Positions 62,457 to 64,000 of a stretch of DNA of 64,000 nt are shown here, in pieces. The translations under genes were made by a program, and so were the position numbers. The notes beneath the pieces are model-generated. The model was not told where the DNA came from and made no database searches. It saw only the letters and a list, made by a program, of their open reading frames with translations. Origin of the DNA: Streptomyces griseocarneus. GTDB taxonomy: Bacteria; Actinomycetota; Actinomycetes; Streptomycetales; Streptomycetaceae. Each line of letters begins with the position of its first letter. Within the stretch, counting starts at the first letter, position 1. The stretch is taken from assembly GCA_003674045.1 (NCBI GenBank), contig PENC01000002.1, positions 372,001-436,000 on the forward strand. The letters run 5' to 3'.

Positions 62457-62604
62457 TCGGGGCGCCCCGTAAGGGGCGCGGGGAACTGCGCGACCAGCCA
62501 CGACGCGCCCGCAGACGCACACCAAGCTCACGAGGCAACCCGGTAGGCGCAAGGGGGCGCGGGGCGCAGCCCCGACAAGGACCGGGGGCTACGCCCCCGG
62601 CCGG
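62457..62604 (+). repeat. dispersed element copy (R10)
   Basis: GCGCCCC-gtaa-GGGGCGC (62462-62479), then GGGGAACTGCGCGACCAGCC and a tail CACGACGCGCCCGCAGACGC, continuing with GGGGCGCAGCCCC and GGGGGCTACGCCCCC mini-hairpins to 62600. It occupies the gap between the exporter and the convergent 74-residue gene. Confidence 0.85.
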
Positions 62605-62829
62605 TCACTCGCCCGGAGGGCGCGCCTCATCGTTCCAGCGAGGATCGGAGCGCCACTCCTCATTCCGCTCACGCGCCGTCTCCATCGCGTGGGAAGCCTC
62701 CTCCCGCGTCCCATAGGGACCCAAGCGGTCGGCGGCCCGGCACTCCGGCCCCTCCTCGACCACGCCGTGCTTGAGGCAGTAGTACCACTCCCCCGGCTTG
62801 CCGGCCTCGCGCCTCTTGAACAGCGCCAT
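62605..62829 (-). CDS. 74-residue SPOR-like small protein
   Basis: The ATG at 62829 has GGAGG five bases upstream. The product ([20 protein letters not shown] and on) is charged, with [20 protein letters not shown] and [20 protein letters not shown]. The last part resembles a SPOR-like GPYxTREEA motif, but the domain is short. Two Cys could bind metal. It is divergent from map with 68 bases between starts. The resemblance is by eye only. Confidence 0.72.
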   Translation of the reverse strand: MALFKRREAGKPGEWYYCLKHGVVEEGPECRAADRLGPYGTREEASHAMETARERNEEWRSDPRWNDEARPPGE

Positions 62830-62897
62830 CAGGTCCTCCCTCGTTCGTCGCCTCTCGCCCACATGGTCCCCGATGCGCCCTGGATACACTCGCTGAC

Positions 62898-63755
62898 ATG
62901 TCTGGCCAGTCGCTTCTCACTCCGGGGACCATCTCCCCCACCCGCTCCGTACCCGCCTCGATCCCGCGGCCCGAGTACGTCGGCAAGAACATGCCGACGC
63001 CGTACGACGGCCCCGAGACCCAGAGCGCCGAGACGATCGAGCGCATGCGGATCGCGGGGCGCATCGCCGCGCGGGCGATGGAGGAGGCGGCCAAGCTCAT
63101 CGCCCCGGGCGTGACGACGGACGAGCTCGACCGCGTCGCGCACGAATACATGTGCGACCACGGCGCCTACCCCTCGACGCTCGGCTACCGCGGCTTCCCG
63201 AAGTCGCTGTGCTCGTCGGTCAACGAGGTGATCTGCCACGGCATCCCGGACTCGACGGTGCTGCGCGACGGCGACATCATCAACCTCGATGTGACGGCCT
63301 TCATCGGTGGCGTGCACGGCGACAACAACGCCACCTACCTGGTCGGCGAGGTGGACGAGGAGTCCCGCCTGCTGGTGGAGCGCACGCGCGAGGCGCTCAA
63401 CCGCGCGATCAAGGCGGTCAGGCCCGGCCGCCGGATCAACATCATCGGCCGTGTCATCGAGTCGTACGCCAAGCGCTTCGGCTACGGCGTCGTCCGCGAC
63501 TTCACGGGTCACGGCATCAACTCGTCCTTCCACTCCGGCCTGATCGTCCCGCACTACGACAGCCCGCACCACGACACCCTGATCCAGCCGGGGATGACCT
63601 TCACCATCGAGCCGATGCTGACGCTGGGGACGTACGAGTACGACATGTGGGAGGACGGCTGGACGGTCGTCACCAAGGACCGCAAGCGGACGGCCCAGTT
63701 CGAGCACACGCTGGTGGTGACGGACAGCGGGGCGGAGATCCTGACCCTGCCGTAG
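62898..63755 (+). CDS. map: type I methionine aminopeptidase
   Basis: The enzyme removes the N-terminal Met of new proteins. The 285-residue product has an N-terminal extension of about 40 residues ([20 protein letters not shown]), as in actinobacterial type Ic MAPs with a Pro-rich head. The catalytic domain holds the five metal ligands: Asp in LDVTAFIGG, Asp in HGDNNATY, His in FTGHGI, Glu in [10 protein letters not shown], and Glu in [10 protein letters not shown]-tract terminator follows 18 bases after the stop. Confidence 0.96.
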   Translation: MSGQSLLTPGTISPTRSVPASIPRPEYVGKNMPTPYDGPETQSAETIERMRIAGRIAARAMEEAAKLIAPGVTTDELDRVAHEYMCDHGAYPSTLGYRGFPKSLCSSVNEVICHGIPDSTVLRDGDIINLDVTAFIGGVHGDNNATYLVGEVDEESRLLVERTREALNRAIKAVRPGRRINIIGRVIESYAKRFGYGVVRDFTGHGINSSFHSGLIVPHYDSPHHDTLIQPGMTFTIEPMLTLGTYEYDMWEDGWTVVTKDRKRTAQFEHTLVVTDSGAEILTLP

Positions 63756-63773
63756 CCCGCGACCGCGATCATG

Positions 63774-63806
63774 AATCCCCCTGCACAAGCAGGGGGATTT
63801 TTCTTT
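63774..63806 (+). terminator. intrinsic terminator after map
   Basis: AATCCCCCTGC (63774-63784) pairs with GCAGGGGGATT (63789-63799) around ACAA, followed by TTTCTTT. It is the only clear U-tract terminator in the window. Confidence 0.93.
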
Positions 63807-63834
63807 ATCGACCGCGCGAAGGGCGATCGGCCTG

Positions 63835-63848
63835 GGTAAGGTTTTACC
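63835..63848. promoter_or_regulatory. short palindrome upstream of iron box
   Basis: GGTAA-ggtt-TTACC lies 26 bases before the iron box. It may be a weaker second regulator site, or part of the promoter region. Confidence 0.35.
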
Positions 63849-63873
63849 GACAGCATGTCGGGAAAGCATTGAC

Positions 63874-63890
63874 TTAGGTAAGCCTAACTA
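63874..63890 (+). promoter_or_regulatory. DmdR/DtxR-type iron box
   Basis: TTAGGTAAGCCTAACTA matches the actinobacterial iron box (TTAGGTTAGGCTAACC-type dyad). A TTGACT -35 at 63869-63874 overlaps its left end, so repressor binding would block the promoter. The downstream gene should be derepressed under low iron. Confidence 0.85.
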
Positions 63891-63970
63891 GAGAGAATCG
63901 GGCCACGGTGCCACGCCTCCGCGGCCCGTTCCCCGCCGCTCCCCTTTTTCTCGGTCTCCGGAGGTCCGTT

Positions 63971-64000
63971 TTGGACGCGCCCGCCAGCACATCGTTCTCC
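63971..64000 (+). CDS. start of an iron-regulated gene, truncated by window end
   Basis: A TTG codon at 63971 follows GGAGG at 63960-63964 by six bases, giving the first ten residues MDAPASTSFS with the TTG taken as Met plus DAPASTSFS. An in-frame GTG at 63908 has no ribosome site. The iron box 80 bases upstream suggests an iron uptake, siderophore or storage gene. No domain is visible in the ten codons, so the product cannot be named. Confidence 0.5.
   Translation, partial: MDAPASTSFS

Noticed and set aside
2490..62604. The dispersed repeats as a CRISPR array or insertion sequence
   Set aside because: Copies are kilobases apart without regular spacers, and no transposase or terminal-repeat pair is seen in the window.

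Overview
The window is very GC-rich chromosomal DNA with strong third-position G/C bias, GTG and TTG starts, purine-rich ribosome sites and Tat-exported proteins. Together with lipB-lipA-glnA, a malR-malEFG-aglA locus, glnE, a glnA2-type gene and a DmdR/DtxR-type iron box, this points to a Streptomyces core chromosome. The species cannot be fixed from the sequence alone. No tRNA, rRNA, CRISPR array, insertion sequence or prophage was recognised.

Region by region. 0-10 kb: an SDR epimerase-like protein, a flavin oxidoreductase, an HTH/TPR regulator, lipoate synthesis (lipB, lipA), two small or membrane proteins, an RDD membrane protein, and glnA behind a full GlnR-type box. 10-22 kb: an ArsC-like protein, a secreted sphingomyelinase C, a putative leader peptide with tandem Cys codons before an orphan winged-helix regulator, a Tat-exported GH89 enzyme, a Tyr phosphatase, a membrane protein with a degenerate sigma-like N-terminus, a TetR regulator, and a double-HTH regulator beside a small-ORF region rich in palindromes. 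22-33 kb: maltodextrin use (pullulanase, alpha-amylase, malE-malF-malG, aglA, malR). 33-41 kb: a PAP2 protein, glnE, a glnA2-type glutamine-synthetase-like gene, a hydrolase and an APC permease. 41-46 kb: a copper-type operator, a small His-rich protein, a multicopper oxidase, a DUF4234 protein and nadE. 46-58 kb: two tiny zinc-ribbon proteins, exporters, a TetR/efflux pair with an operator, panB, an ABC exporter and a large AfsR/SARP-like regulator. 58-64 kb: a site-2 protease, an F420:NADP reductase, an exporter, map, a U-tract terminator, and an iron-box promoter leading out of the window.

How the genes connect. GlnE is the expected adenylyltransferase of GlnA, whose Tyr397 is present; the glnA2-type product lacks that tyrosine. 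The secreted amylase and pullulanase would make maltodextrins, MalEFG would import them (no ATPase is encoded here), AglA would cleave them, and MalR probably represses through CTTGC/GCAAG inverted repeats.

The most unusual large-scale feature is a family of ten dispersed elements, eight with a conserved core beginning GGGGAACTGCGCGA. They lie almost always just past gene ends, and the best copies carry a GNRA-loop hairpin. One copy lies in frame inside the small copper-locus protein, and another places the nadE stop codon in its hairpin loop. Other points of interest are four exact 11-bp direct repeats before the ABC exporter, the leader-peptide candidate, the small-ORF region at 21.5-22.3 kb, and the absence of glnII from the glnA-glnA2 interval.
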